In this document: piece by piece, positions 30,971-43,633 of the stretch | Layout: the number at the start of each line of letters is the position of its first letter | Numbering within the stretch: position 1 is the stretch's first letter | Origin: Eutreptiella sp. 'Long Island Sound 2002' | Taxonomy: Eukaryota; Euglenozoa; Euglenophyceae; Eutreptiales; Eutreptiaceae | Direction: 5' to 3' | DNA length: 64,000 nucleotides | Assembly: GCA_964036045.1 (NCBI GenBank) | Contig: OZ038381.1 | Span: 150,430,352 to 150,494,351 of the forward strand | The notes under the pieces: model-generated | The model's input: only the letters and a program-made list of their open reading frames with translations | Database searches by the model: none | Told to the model about the DNA's origin: nothing | Translations under genes and position numbers: made by a program

Positions 30971-33653
30971 CTGTGTGGCAGCCAAGAAGAGGCGGGCCAT
31001 GGTCACATCTCCGCATTGGTGGGATGACAAGATGTTGGTCACCGGCAAGTACGAGAAGGATGAGTTCGTGGCGAGGGTCATGGACCACATCGCGGACCAA
31101 TACGATGGTGCGGTTGGGTCGGACCCACCAACGTGGGGTTTTCCAAGAGTGGGAACCGGTAGCAACGAGAACCAGCCCGAGGCCGCAAATTTTCGAAGAT
31201 TATCGGTGGGAAGCGCGCCCCACGACGATGAAGACGGCATATCGGACGAGGAGAAGTCAGACTCGGACCCAGAAGAGGCCTATACCGCAGTGCGGTCGGT
31301 TGTATCGATACCGAAGCAAGCGGCTGAAGAGGCCCAGGAGAACCCGAAGGTTGCCGAGCTGAAGGAGAGGCTGATCAAGGCCTATCCGCGGCTATTCAGT
31401 GGCGTGGCCAACAAGAACCCTCCAGATCGTGGGAGGTTTGGTACAGCGAAGATCAAGCTGAAGCCGAACCCGAGGATCTATCGTCATCGGGAGTACCAAC
31501 TTCAGGGCGATCGGGCCGAGGCCATGAAGAAGCTGTTGGCCGAGTTCATTGAGCGGGGATGGATCGAACCCTCCGACAGTGAGTGGGCCAGCCCAGCCTT
31601 CATCGTGCCCAAGAAGGAGAAGGGCGAGTGGAGGTTGGTGGTTGATTACAGAGGTTTGAACGAGCAGACCGAGCACGACCCGTACTCGCTTCCCCTGATC
31701 GACTCCATCCTCCAAAAGCAACAGAAAAAGCGGATTTTCACGGTGTTGGACCTGAAACACGGTTACCACCAGATGCCGCTACACCCGGACTCCAGGCCCT
31801 GCACAGCGATGTCGACGCCGCTGGGGCCCATGCAGTGGAAAGTGGTGCCTATGGGCGCCAAAAATGGCAACGCCGCTTTCCAGCGCATGATGGAGGACCT
31901 ACTCGGTCCTGTCCGGGACTGTGCCGATCCCTTCGTGGATGACATCATCATCGGGTCCGGCACGGAGAACATGACTGAGGACGAGCTCATCGACGCGCAT
32001 GAGAAGGATCTGCGCCGAGTGCTCAGCGAGTTGGACAAGCACAACATGGTGTGCAAGCCCACCAAAGCCTCACTCTTCGTGAAGGAAGTGGAGTTCGCGG
32101 GTCACGTGGTTGGTCACGGGCAACGCCGTCCCATTCTTGGGAGACTGGCGTCCCTGCACCACTGGGAGAAGCCCCAGACCATCAGCGAAATCCGGTCCTT
32201 CATGGGGTTCTGCAATTACTATTCGGGCTACGTCCGGATGTATGCAGAACTCTCGGGGCCGCTGCACAAGATGCTGCAAGTGGGCAAGTTCGATGGCCAG
32301 AAGAGGGGCAAGAAGAAGCTTGCCTGGACCCCTGAGGCTGAGGATGCGTTCAGGCGCCTGAAGGAGCGACTCCTGGGGCAGTTGGGGCTATTCCTGGTGG
32401 ACCCGGACAAGGGATTCGTGCTACGGACAGACGCCTCGGACTATGCTGTGGGGGCAGTCCTCGAGCAAGTCCGGGACGACGGGACTCATGTTCCCGTGGC
32501 GTTTTGGAGCAGGATCCTGGCCGAGGGCCAACGCCGAACATGGACCGCGAGGGAGAAGGAGACATACGCCATTGAATGTGCGCTGAGGAAGTGGTCTGGC
32601 CACATCGGACTGCAGCCGGTGGTGGTTTGCACGGACCACCAGTCCCTACAGAGCTGGCACAAGGAGCATGTCGACACCCCCTCAGGACCAGCGGCTAGGA
32701 GGGCCCGATGGCACGAGACGTTCGCCAAGTTCGACCTCAGCGTCGTATACGTCCCGGGGAAGGACAACACTGTGGCAGATTGCCTCAGTCGGTGGGCCTA
32801 CCCCGCGGGCAAGGCTTGGATGGACATATCCAGCCATGGCGACGCCGAGGAGACCGAGGAGGCCAAGCGCATCATCGAGATGGAGAAGGTCATGGAGCAG
32901 GAGGGGGTCAAGTGCTTTGTGGTGATGGCAAACCGTACGGACCTGGCCAAGTTCCGGGGTACCCGCGTCCAAGCTATTCGACAGGAAACGCTCGAGCAAT
33001 GGATGGTGGCCCCTGTAGAGCTAGTCAGGTCGGTGCTCACAGAGGACTGGTCGGATGACTACGCGGCATCCGAGCACTGGAGCAAGTACTGGAATGCCGT
33101 GAGCGCCCCGTCGGACGACGAATGGCCCGAGGGCTTGACCGAGGATGGGGACAAGTTGTTCCTCAAGGACAAGCTGCCCGTGCCCGAGAACCGAGTCGAA
33201 GAGCTCATTGACCATTGGCACAACGCCCAGCTCATGTACCCTGGCCGAGACAAGATGCAGCAGGACTTGGAGTGGCGTTTCAAGTTCCCTCCGGGGTACT
33301 ACGCCATCCTGGATAGGTACTGCAGCGACTGTGCCGTGTGTCGGGCCACCAAGAGCCCCAACCACTCCACAGCGGGCAACCCGGTGTACACGGCTATACC
33401 GGAGGCCCCTATGCGGTCCGTTGCCATGGATGTATTCGCCATGCCTGAGGTCACCGTGGAAGGAGAGACCTACGACTGTGTCATCCTGGCGGTGGATAGG
33501 CACAGTGGGTATATCGTGGCGGTCCCTGGCAAGAAGTCCAAGAAGAAGGACAAGAAGGACAAGCATGGAGTGGGGCTGCAGGCCAAGACCGTCGCTAATG
33601 CCATGATCAGGCATTGGCTGACGATTTCCCGATGTCCCGGCTGTCATCTGTAG
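30891..33653 (+). pseudogene. pol: B1 reverse transcriptase, RNase H and integrase N-terminal half
   Basis: A long, well kept frame of 920 codons; the meaningful part begins near 30960. RT: WRLVVDYRGLNEQT, FTVLDLKHGYHQMPL, MGAKNGNAAFQRMM, FVDDIIIG, GHVVGHGQRR, FCNYYSGYVRM. RNase H: LRTDASDYAVGAVL, YAIECALRKW, CTDHQSLQSW, KDNTVADCLSRW. Integrase: zinc finger H…H…YCSDCAVC, first catalytic D in VAMDVFAMP. The frame is lost at 33651 just before the second catalytic D (CSDRGSQF), which lies in the next frame. Confidence 0.93.
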
Positions 33654-34517
33654 CGATCGGGGCAGTCAATTCGTGGGGACGTGGTTCAAGACGATGTCTA
33701 AGCACATGGGGATTCGGCACGCCAAGACCGTGGCTTACCATAGCCGGGCGAATGGCCGTGCTGAAGTGGCCGGGCGGCAGATGTTCGAGAAGTTTCGCCA
33801 GCTGCACATTGACGAACCGGGCCGGAACTGGTATAACTCGCTGTGGAGAGTGCTCCAGGCGTATCACGACCTTCCGGGACCCACTGGACTGTCGCCCCAT
33901 CGTATCCTGTTCCTACGGGATCGAGTGTCACGCACTCTCCCGTGGATGAAACATGGCAAAGTGGCCCGGGATGCGAACGCTATGATGGCTGAGGCGGACG
34001 ACACGGCGGCCAAGGTGTACAAGGCACTTCAGGACGAGCATGACAAGAGGGCCAAGTACTTCAAGCAGGGAAAAGTCCAGAAGTATGCTCTCCAAGACAG
34101 CGTGTGGGTGGAGCGGCACCACAAGGATGTCCTGTCCAGGCATCAGCAGGCATCTTGGTATGTGCCGGGGGTAAGGTCGGGCAGGATTTGTATGCGGTTC
34201 GTGTGGGGGATAACAAGATCCTGGACCGCGACCATACCCAGCTTCGTCCCCGAGCACCAGACCCTAGCGGACGTCCGGTCACCTTCGAGTTCACGGCCGG
34301 CGTTGTGGACTCGGACGACGAGGGTGAGGACGACGACTTCACCGCCGAGAAGATCCTGGCGGACAAGCCGGACCCGGGGATGCCTGGGGGTAGGCTTTAC
34401 AAAGTCCGTTGGAAGGGTTTCGCCGCATCCAGGGATTCGTGGGAACCTCCGAGCAGTTTCGTGCCGAGGTATACCACGGTCTGGATGGACTACCTAAAGA
34501 AAAATAATATTTCTTAG
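33654..34517 (+). pseudogene. pol: B1 integrase C-terminal half and chromodomain
   Basis: CSDRGSQFVGTWF and NGRAEVAG give the second D and the E of the DDE triad. Then GLSPHRILFLRDRV and the GPY-like region. A frame change near 34175 leads to the chromodomain: EKILADKPDPG…RLYKVRWKGFAASRDSWEPPSSFV, ending at the TAG at 34515-34517. B2 (60269-61057, minus) has the same region without the frame break, supporting the join. Confidence 0.88.
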
Positions 34518-34948
34518 GATGTCAAGGACGTATTGGTCCATTTGGTTCCTGCTGTAGCGACGTAATGGATCCCCCTTGGCATTTTGTTTGTTTCTGTGAA
34601 TGGGGAGACAAGTGAGGGCGTTCATCCGGGGATTTTTCGGCCTTGATCGGCCATATACCCCCTTCACTCGATCTCCACATATATATTGCATTGTGGTATA
34701 CTTATTTAGGTCGACCGACGACGTTTTTCTATCTTTGATCCCCTTGGTCCATGTTGTAGATCAAGAGGAGACCGGATATGGCGTAGGGCGCTGATTATCA
34801 GTGTCCTCACCCCTCCCTTGGGGCATGGGGGACGCCTACGACGTGTGTGGGGCCTCCATGTGTCCTTGGGACATGGAGGGGGGGGTTGGAGCCCATTGGG
34901 GTCCTCCCGTCCTCTCTTCATTGGTTTCCGAGCAGGATACAACGCTCT
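34518..34948 (+). other. B1 3' non-coding region
   Basis: About 430 bp between the pol stop and the PPT; nothing else recognised. Confidence 0.6.
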
Positions 34949-34959
34949 GAGAAGGGGGG
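34949..34959 (+). promoter_or_regulatory. B1 polypurine tract
   Basis: GAGAAGGGGGG abutting the 3' LTR. Confidence 0.88.
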
Positions 34960-37316
34960 TGAAGCCGGTTCAGACCCCCGTGGCCATCTTGGGGTCACTT
35001 GGGGTGTGTATCTATGTGCCGGCAAGCCGCCATTGACTGATATCATACTCTCCCATCCACCTGACCTAACCCGATGTGATAGTGTGATAGGTTGGGCCAT
35101 TCCGGCTATGAGCGGCCATATTCAGTACCGAGGCACCGCCAGCGGAGATTTATATATCGGAATATCAGGAATCAACAGGGTTTTATTATCATAATGTTTC
35201 CGTAATTTTTCAGCCCTTCGTTCTGATGGTCAATGTATCGGCGACTGTCAGTTGGCTCGCGATTTTGCGTTAACCGATTGGTTAACTGTTATTTCCAGAT
35301 ATTTTGGCGGATATTCCGTTGAAGGGTCAGATTTCATCAGCAAAGGGTTCGTTGCATCCGCAATTCTCTAAATAAGCACTCGAAATTTTAATCAGAATTT
35401 TTCGCGATGTCGAAATCGGATTTTGGACTTCGACATCGCCGCACTTGATTTGGACTTCTTCGAGTGGTCGTACTCTTTTCCCTATGCCTGAATCAGGTTT
35501 CCCTTATACTTGCCACCCATTTGACTTGGAGATATAAGGGAAACAAAAGCGAATCGTGGGACCACTTTGAAGAGCCATATCTACGAGCGAGTGTGAGGAA
35601 AGAGAATAGGAAAGGTTGCGTTCAAACTGCCTTGGTCTCAACTTAATTTAGGAAGCATCAAACGCCTTTGGTGTGCACACATGCCCGATATAGCAAGGGA
35701 TGATGGTCAAGAGGGTATAAAGTGATATATAACTCTTGGACCGTGCAACCGAACACTTTATTGTGACTTTCGAGTGTACCGCATGAGTGTTGGGGTTGCA
35801 TAGCAACTTTCCTTGGGTTCCTACGTATTTTTAACGTGAAGTTATGTCAATGGAGGGACATGGCATATCATGGTGGGAGCCATATTTTGAGGGTATGTGT
35901 TGTATGCATGGTATATGTATGATATGCTCACGCCCATGTTATATATCTTCGTGTGGCCGAAGAGAAGGGGAGCCATACGTGACAAGGGCCTTGCCCATGT
36001 CCCAATTGTGGAATTCAAAGCGCTAGACCAAGTCTACCGCGTATGTATTGCTCATGGTATGTTTGACAAAGAGATCCATGGGTGCACTCCCATTTTCATG
36101 GGGCATGTAGATATTAGTGGCGAAGGTATCTCCATGCGCCTGATTGGGGATCCAAGTGGGGGAATCGTTCGCAAATGGTTCCAATCGTTTGTGTTTTGAA
36201 CCATGAGCGGATATCATGGGCGAGCATAGAGATATACTATCATGACAAGTTTGTATTTGGTCATATTTTCATGTTTTTGACCTCAATTTTTGCTCATTTT
36301 TGCGTTTTGTGTACTCACCTGCTCAGCAAACAGCAAGAAACCTATGGAGAGTCGAACCATGGTATGTTGTTCATATGTTGGCATATGCTATGGAGTTGAA
36401 CACCACCATATGCCGGAGCGCGTACTCCATTTGGCTTGGCGCACGAAGGATTATAAGAATGGGTCTCAAGATCATGGCCTGACTTGGGCAGTGCGTGGCG
36501 CCCATATCTGAAGGGGTTTCGAGAGTAAAATGGGGATGTACATGGGCATTGACATTTGGTCTCTATCCTCCATGAATACTAGACTTCGATTCCATGCATG
36601 CTTTGAGCCTTCGGATAAGTAGTAACTTCAATTTTGAGCATATTTTTGATATATGGCCAATATGGTGTGAATTGTCAGTTTTTTGGCATGTTATGAGTTC
36701 AAACTCATAGGTCATTCCTCCAAGCCCAATCGACTCCAAGTCCAACCAAGGTTATGTCAGGGTAGGGCATGGTCCTGAGTGTCACTCTACGCCATGACAC
36801 GCCACCTCCCCTATTGGGCTAGGATTTAGAGGCTTGGGGGTGAACACATGTTTGGGGTTTATGTAGTGACTTTTGATACATGGCATTTAACCATCTTATT
36901 GGACTGGGTTCAGGGCATCATGTTGGTGAGTCAAGGGAAGGTCTTGATTCCAGGGAATGAGGAGTCTATGGCTGTGATTGTGTAAGTTTCCATCCTTCCC
37001 CAACTTTGCTTTTTTTGTGTTCATATGCCAATTTCAGGGCTCTCTTCCTTGGTGCAATTCTTGTACATGCCCGCCACCGTGGGAATACCGGTGTACTGAA
37101 CGAAAGCCCGCAGCCTGATTTGGATTGTGAATTGGGTTATTGCTGTATTTGTGGGATCTGGTTGCCATTCAGGGTTGAAGGAGGATATTATTTTCTATAT
37201 TTTTGGATTTGGAACCTTGGATTTTGATAAATGCAATCGTTGATCAGGAGCAAGTCAGCAGGGGTTACTGGCGGAAGGGGCACAGCGGGGGCCGGTCCTG
37301 GTAGGGACCTTCTTTA
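34960..37316 (+). repeat. 3' LTR of B1 (2,357 bp)
   Basis: Same length and ends as the 5' LTR. Followed by TGGC at 37317-37320. Confidence 0.95.
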
Positions 37317-37320
37317 TGGC

Positions 37321-37563
37321 CAAGCAGTGAGTTTCAAAGCTGAGAGTAAAAGATTGAAGAGAAGTAGGCAAAATACGTCTAGCGGAATAGTAGGACTGCT
37401 ATTTGCCGAACAACTTATACTGTTCGACAAGACTTAGGAGTTCTTCCACGAGACGTACTGAGTCAACTGGAACATAATGAAGGTCCGTAGGACGGGCCCT
37501 TGCCATTGTGCGTGGTCTACCCCCTATTACCGATTTCTCTGGCTTCTTCCCCGTTACTCCCAT
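37321..37563 (-). other. Candidate exons of a gene disrupted by B1
   Basis: Minus strand: ATG at 37563 opens MGVTGKKPEKSV…LHYVPVDSVRLVEELLSLVE. A donor GTATAAG is at 37420 and an acceptor CTTTTACTCTCAG at 37340, so the next exon starts at 37339 and would continue at 24143 across the B1 insertion. With this donor the joined frame stops after about 20 codons. A different phase gives the longer open frame ending at 23990. Exon structure is therefore uncertain and no family is recognised. Confidence 0.35.
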
Positions 37564-40542
37564 CGTTCTTGATCTCCCATGGTTCACCAAAACAAAACCA
37601 AAAATCCAAATTCCAAAAATATCCCGCAAGTACACCCCTTGGCAACCCTTGGCACTAAATCCAAATACGTGGTCCACCAATCTTAATGGGCTTGAGTTGA
37701 GGACGGAGACACTTGAGTTCATTGATACATGAAAGTCATGGAGAAGGGAACAAATAATGACAACGTGGGGCAAAGGGAAACAGATGTAGAAGTGGAGATG
37801 AAGCACTGGAATAAGATATGCGATTATCGAAGACGATGTTGTATCCCTACTCCAGGAATCGATATTATATACCATGCACACTCGAACTATGCGTTCTGTT
37901 ATTGACGTGTGACGCCATGCAAGCACAACCTCGATACAACGGCTTAAGGAAACACATTGGTTCACGCAAGATCATGCATGAGACAATGAACTCAATACCA
38001 TCCATTAAGTGCATGGCAAACACAAAGAAAATCATATAAAAAACAATGGCATTATTGGGTTCCTCGCGAAGCTCGGGCACACATGGCCCATCCTCACCCT
38101 TGCCCACAGCACGGTAAAATGGAGTAATAGACATGGGTACCAAACATAAGAAATGTTCTCACCGTTCATCAACCATTACACCATGGCCACCATGAACACA
38201 AAAGTACGGCATGGCCACATACATGACTTCTCCACCCTGGTGAGTCACCAATATGCACAGTTGAGGAACTTGCAATGAGGATCACCAAATATGAGTCAGG
38301 AGAGTGACCTCACGGCAATGGCAACCACTACCTGACGCCTGGCATGTGTGACATGGTTATCGTCATGATGGCAATGCATCGGTACTTTACACTGGACGCC
38401 GGGTGCCCGTCACCCGGCAATATCATGCACAATGGCAAGCAAGTGAATAAGCTTGGCGGGTTTACTTGCTGCTTGCAAAGAAGACATCAATAAGGGCGGG
38501 CCCACCAAAGCACACATGTCTAGTGTATGCTACATACCAATTGCTGATGGCTGGGCCCCCTACGGTAAGAGTGTCGCGAACCAAAGACATGAATAGAAAC
38601 GCCCACACACAACGAATGTCTGATGCCCTCAGATCCTTAGACATGCCACTCGGTCCCACCACCTGGGTGCCTGATTGCTTTGGACCCGACGGCATACGCA
38701 AACACAATTCTCATGTGCATTGGAAACAATCCAGACATGAACATGTGACATCAATATTGCCTATTTGCATGTTTTTGTGACACCGAGCCGTTTCAACACA
38801 TGCTACTTGGAGAGAGATTGGGTAAGAAGATTGGGATCCCAATGCTCTGGGTCACATGTAGAGACCTAGACTTGGCCTGCAGAGTGAGTGCACAAAGAGA
38901 GATATCCCGAGTCCAATGAGAGCACATCCATGTGAGATTGTCCCATCCCAAAGACAAGTGGATGCGAGAGAGATGGAAGACAGATGGTCCCGCCCCAGTC
39001 CATGCCCGGAGACAGAACGTAACCAATCCATGACCCAGGAGGGAGAACCTAACCAATCCATGGCCCGGGAGGGAGAACCTAACCTATCACCAATCCATGG
39101 CCCAGGAGGGAGAACCTTAGCAAAACCCAATCCCGAGAGCACACATATGGAGAGAGTGCTTCGCCTAGCCATGACCGAGAAGGGCATACGTGCACTTGGA
39201 GTGAGAACCCGCAACCATGACCGAGGATTGTCCCTGTATCGAATGGCCAAATTAATTGAACTCTTGCCCTACTGCTTGCTGCCAAGAGAAGGATAGTGGA
39301 TTACCAAGCATGTTTGAGCAATGATATGAATTCACTGAAGGTCCACAAAGTAAGACGGCAAATGAGAGGTTAGCAACCGTGGCATAAATGCAATTCTCCA
39401 CCTTTAGCCTGCTCACCCACTGCACGTGCAGACAACATGCTCAACACACGCGGTCACCAAAGATTCACCCCTTTTGATTCCATGGAAGATCAAGTTGTCA
39501 CGACACATGCAACGCAAATATATGATAAGCCAACGAATGAAGACTTGCTTCCTCTTGCGGAGGAACGACCGCCTTACTTTTCTCCCAGCCGGTGCGCCTA
39601 CCTCAGTCACCTCCACCTCAACTCCTCTTCCACTAGGGCTCCTTGAGCTTCAAGGGACTTGTGATCCCCCATACACGTAGGTGTGGCAAAAGCCGAAGCA
39701 AATGCGGCCATTAACCTGTACCAATCGCCTGAAGGGGGACAGCCTATGTGGGCGGAGGCGACACACCAGGTTTTAGCCAGATGATGATTTTGGGCCTTCC
39801 ATCATCCACTGGAGCTGCCCTAGCTTCCAATTTGCATCCACTTCCGCAACAGGATAGAATCTAACACTATTAGCACCCGTTGAGAAGAATTTTCGATCGG
39901 CCAGCAGTGAGGAACAGAGAGCATGCGCACGCCGCTATGAACACGAGAAGGGCGCGCGCACACACAGCAGGCCTGGTCCGAACCAGAAATGTGAAATTCT
40001 CCATCCTGTGAATTCTAAATAATATAAATTCGGAATTCTGCTGAATTTATACCTGAAACCGCTGAAATCGAGGAAATCGGGGAAGTGTAGGGTACAGTGC
40101 AGCCTAATCGGATCCAAACCAGCTTCAGCCCCCTTCCCAGAGCATTGTCACGAGCTCGGAAAGACATGGACAGGACGGGAGGATCCCGGTCGTGCCCTTG
40201 GCACTCCTCTCATTGTGGGAGGGCACCAGATACACAATGGCCGCCTGCCCGAGAAATCGGGGGGGAGGTAGGATAAGAACTCAAACGAATGAAGTCCCTC
40301 TAGTCACCACTTAGCCCAAAGGCATAGGCTCGGCGGATCACAGGTAAACAAAAGCAACGTCGTCAACTAGTCTACATAAAAGACCAGAAACAGGTATATG
40401 ATGCTTGGCATGCACAGCATTAACGCCTTGCATGACCTGCGCTCCCAGCAAGAGACATGAAGGAATTGGATCACCTCCAGCAGACATTGGCACTCGTGGG
40501 AGGGAGATGACACTGCACCATTGAAGCAGCTGACAACCCCAG
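37564..40542. other. Unassigned region
   Basis: Moderate GC, no long conserved ORF, no LTR or TIR recognised. Contains a 30-bp tandem repeat (39021-39117). It could be intergenic host DNA or old repeats. Confidence 0.4.
39021..39117. repeat. 30-bp tandem repeat, three units
   Basis: Units at 39021-39050 and 39051-39080, and a longer third unit at 39081-39117, built on AACCAATCCATGGCCCAGGA followed by GGGAGAACCT. Confidence 0.8.
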
Positions 40543-40855
40543 GCTAGCATATTGCCCCTAAGGGATCATTATATGACCCTATATATGGGACTATTGTATA
40601 TTATATTGCATTTCCTTGTTAGGAACATAGGATGTGGGATCGATAAGGCAATCTGGGATCTTTCATAGTTATATGAATTAGTGGATGACAGGGTGGATTT
40701 TACATGTGTGCATATCAGGTATTCCATTGGCTATGTATATCATATCTGTTTGCAGGATACTAAACAGCTTTCAGAGTCGTTATGTCTTCTATGCCAAGTA
40801 ATGTTGCTGCCCATGCCGCTGCGACCTCTGCTCCTGACCCCTTGGTTTGGTTTCA
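40543..40855 (+). repeat. 5' LTR of element D (about 313 bp)
   Basis: Matches 59102-59418. Ends TTTCA directly before a PBS. The exact 5' boundary is uncertain (shared sequence starts at about 40543-40553). Confidence 0.75.
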
Positions 40856-41517
40856 TGGTAGCAGAGGAAACAATGTTTCGTCTCTGTTGGGCGCTTGGCA
40901 TCGCAGAAAGCGATCCATCCGCGTAATCATGGACCAAATTCAGATCAAAATCTCTTCCCCGGGAGGGATAGCTGAGCGTGCCCAGGTCCCCGCTCTCAGT
41001 ACGTCCTCTGCCCTGACCCCATCGACCGGGCAAGGGCGGCAAAAACGGGCCAAGCCCCTGGTGGCTACCAATCCAAAGTCTCCAAAATCCCGGAGTGTTC
41101 CCATTGGGGCCCCCGATCCTCGAGATCCAGCTGGTGTATGTGGGTTGATTGAGGGGGGGAAGGGACAGTCACCTTCAGAGAGAGCTAAGTGGACCAGGAT
41201 TGCCTTTTCCAGGCACCGGAACCGTTGCTAGCGCCCCTAAGCGGGCAATAATCGAACCATCTACTAGGATGATCGAGCGTACGGACGCTGCACCCTCAGT
41301 CACTGTCAACTGGGGTACGATGGCCTCGCCATTGGCTCCCATCGTGGTTGGCTCTGACACTCCTCCGTTGCTAGGGGGGTCGCCAAAGCCCCAGGTCAGG
41401 AAGAACCTGTTTGCGGCAGGGCCCATCAGCCCAATTGTTGACCACCTCGACACCGAAAACCGTCGAGTCGGCCCGCCGATACCTGACCCCCACGGCCATC
41501 TGGGACGGGCGCCAGAA
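40782..41517 (+). pseudogene. Element D gag fragment, opening inside the LTR
   Basis: ATG 40782 lies in the LTR (MSSMPSNVAAHAAATSAPD; the same start is in the second LTR at 59345). The frame reads through the PBS as HGSRGNN and continues to 41231. A second frame (from about 41200) carries on to 41517, where element C begins. P/S-rich, no knuckle present. Probably the start of gag of a retroelement whose pol is missing. Confidence 0.45.
40856..40867 (+). promoter_or_regulatory. Element D primer-binding site (initiator tRNA-Met)
   Basis: TGGTAGCAGAGG directly after the LTR. Confidence 0.88.
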
Positions 41518-41987
41518 GCCTCCAAATTAGCATCAAGCACCTCAAGTGCACTTTTTCGGATGTAATGATGTTGGTTAGGAATGTGGGGCGAAGTCGTTAG
41601 GCCAGACACAGAATATGACTTGGCCAAGCAACTGAAATCAGAAACAGTTGAAAGGTAGAACCACAATAAGTGGTACAATCAGTTGAGTATAGGGGTCTTG
41701 AGGTGCAGGACCACTAGGCTTAACCTCCGAGGCCTTAGGCATGAAATGCCTACTTTATTTCGGTATAACCTCCATGAAGGAAGATACCTCCGCTCTGTTG
41801 AGTGTTAGGGGTGAATTTCATGGGGGGCTAGGGTTATAACCCGAGATTTTATGAGAGGGTGTACTTTAAACCTCAAAAGAGAGATAAAAATGCTTAAGTA
41901 GGTCCCAGCATCAACAAAAGGGTTTTAGGGGGGGCTTGGCCTGGATCAAGCCCTCCAAGAAAGACATGGTAGTGACTTTTTCTTACT
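41518..41987 (-). repeat. 3' LTR of C, truncated (470 bp)
   Basis: Matches 58632-59101 base for base in length; the terminal about 240 bp (58392-58631 counterpart) is absent and the sequence passes directly into element D. Confidence 0.88.
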
Positions 41988-41996
41988 CCCCCCTGG
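41988..41996 (-). promoter_or_regulatory. C polypurine tract
   Basis: CCAGGGGGG on the minus strand before the LTR start AGTAAGAAAAAG. Confidence 0.8.
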
Positions 41997-43290
41997 AGTA
42001 CTAGTTGATCAAGCTAGTAGGACCGAGGAAGAAGGCTCAAATTTCCCCAAAATTACCTCAGAAAATGCATTAAACCAGCCAAAAACATTCCCATCAGTTC
42101 ATAGAAGCCCCTCAAACTGTAGGTACCCTCAAAAAACAGTGTAATGTACCGTGAATGATGTCCCTTCGATGGGACATTCCTCAAACGTCGCCAGCGTGCG
42201 GCGAAACCTTTTGATAAAAATTTGGGGGTAGTGGGGTTTGAACTCAGGACTCCCTCCCTAGAGCACACATGCTTGCCCACTAGGGTACAGTCGAACGCTC
42301 TAATGCGGACGGCAATCGCTGTATAAACAGCGTTTTAGTAAATGTCCTGACCAAGGGCCAGGGCGGAGCAATACTCCTAATGGAGGGCACGAATCTCCAG
42401 GACCTGAAATAAATAGTAAATGGAACCAACAAGGAGTGAATCCTGTGGTTTAGCGAAAGGGGTAGCAACTTAAGAAGTGGAATCGCCAAAATTTGACGAA
42501 ACGACGTTAGAATTCGTCATTTTTTGACTAAGACCTATTGTCGCAGACAAGTGCAACAGAAGCAGACTCCCGAAAAGAGTTGCGCAAGCGTAAACGGCTC
42601 CAGAAACAGAAGGTATGAGCCGTAGTTTTTACAGTTTTTGAAAGAAATTTTTACACAGTTGCCCCAAATGTTTCTAAACTTTAGGAAAACGTATTGAACA
42701 GAAACCCACGCCACAGAGCAGGTGGACAACCCACCTCTCAGGTATGTTAGTGTCATGTCACGCGAATGTATTGCGTCTGTGGTGGTTGCTTCGTTGAAAC
42801 GCTAGCATTGTCACCGTTGTGTTTGTTGGGGGTTGGGGTGTTCAGTTCCTCCGCTCTGCACAGGTCAAAACTGAAATGCAAGGTATGCGAAAAGAATGGA
42901 GCACGCAGCGCGCACGTAGGGTTAGTGTATGCGCTGTGCTCGCGATGCATGTGCCTAATCTAGGCATTCACACGTTGTGTTGCTTTCTCTGTTCCCCAAT
43001 CCCTTCTTCTCTTCTCTTCATAGGTCAAAAGGAAAAGTGCTTGCTCGTGTTTGTGTTGCCGTTGCGTTAAAATATGGTTGCTTAAAACGCTCAGGCTCGT
43101 TTTGCGCTGTGCAGTGCGCCATTCCTTCTCTTTTTTCTGCAGGAAACAAGGTTAGAATTGCATGCACGACACACAATGCATTAATCGATTAGGGTTGTTT
43201 ATCATTCGCCGTAGGGTTGTTTAAACACTTAAGGTTGCTTTGCGTTTGTGTTCCCTCCGACATTCACATGATGCGTGGCGAGTAAGGTTG

Positions 43291-43633
43291 GTAAGCCCAG
43301 GAGGAGCTCACCTCCCTGGTTGAGGCACGCGCTGATAGGTTGTTAATGAAAAATGGTCGAAAAAGGTTTAGTAAATCGCCTCCCTTCCCTTCATAAACAC
43401 GATGCAATAGAGGGATATAGGCCACGCGCAGTGAACAGGGTATAACTCTTGCTTAGGCTACCCAGGGCTCCGCCCTACGTTCTATAAGAGAACGGGCGGA
43501 GTCCTTAAGCTTGCTTGCTTGCGGCCAGGTTAGAGGACAGTGTATTATAGGTCAGCCTGAGAAGCGTATAATACGTGGAGGCTGACTTGGTTCCTCAGCC
43601 GCTAACCTGGTCTGAACTGCCTTTGCTTTACAG
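43291..43633 (+). other. Candidate antisense intron in C 3' region
   Basis: Donor-like TTG|GTAAGCCCAGG at 43291 and acceptor CTTTGCTTTACAG|GTGGGC at 43633. Same arrangement as in A1 and A2; contains the structured block. Confidence 0.4.
43465..43586. ncRNA. Conserved structured block in C 3' region
   Basis: Hairpin 43465-43504 (CTCCGCCC with GGGCGGAG, AGAACG/CGTTCT) followed by interleaved inverted repeats 43542-43586: GTATTATA with TATAATAC and GTCAGCCT with AGGCTGAC, all perfectly complementary. Confidence 0.65.

Larger units (their letters stand above)
24144..37316 (+). mobile_element. Ty3/gypsy chromovirus-like retrotransposon B1
   Basis: Complete structure: two LTRs of 2,357 bp each, TSD TGGC (24140-24143 and 37317-37320), PBS, gag, protease with a methyltransferase-like remnant, RT, RNase H, integrase, chromodomain, PPT. 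The LTRs differ at only scattered positions, so it is younger than A1 and C by eye. Coding frames carry two TAG codons and about four frame changes. It differs from A1/C in having the common FVDD and SDRGSQF motifs and a very long LTR. Confidence 0.95.
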
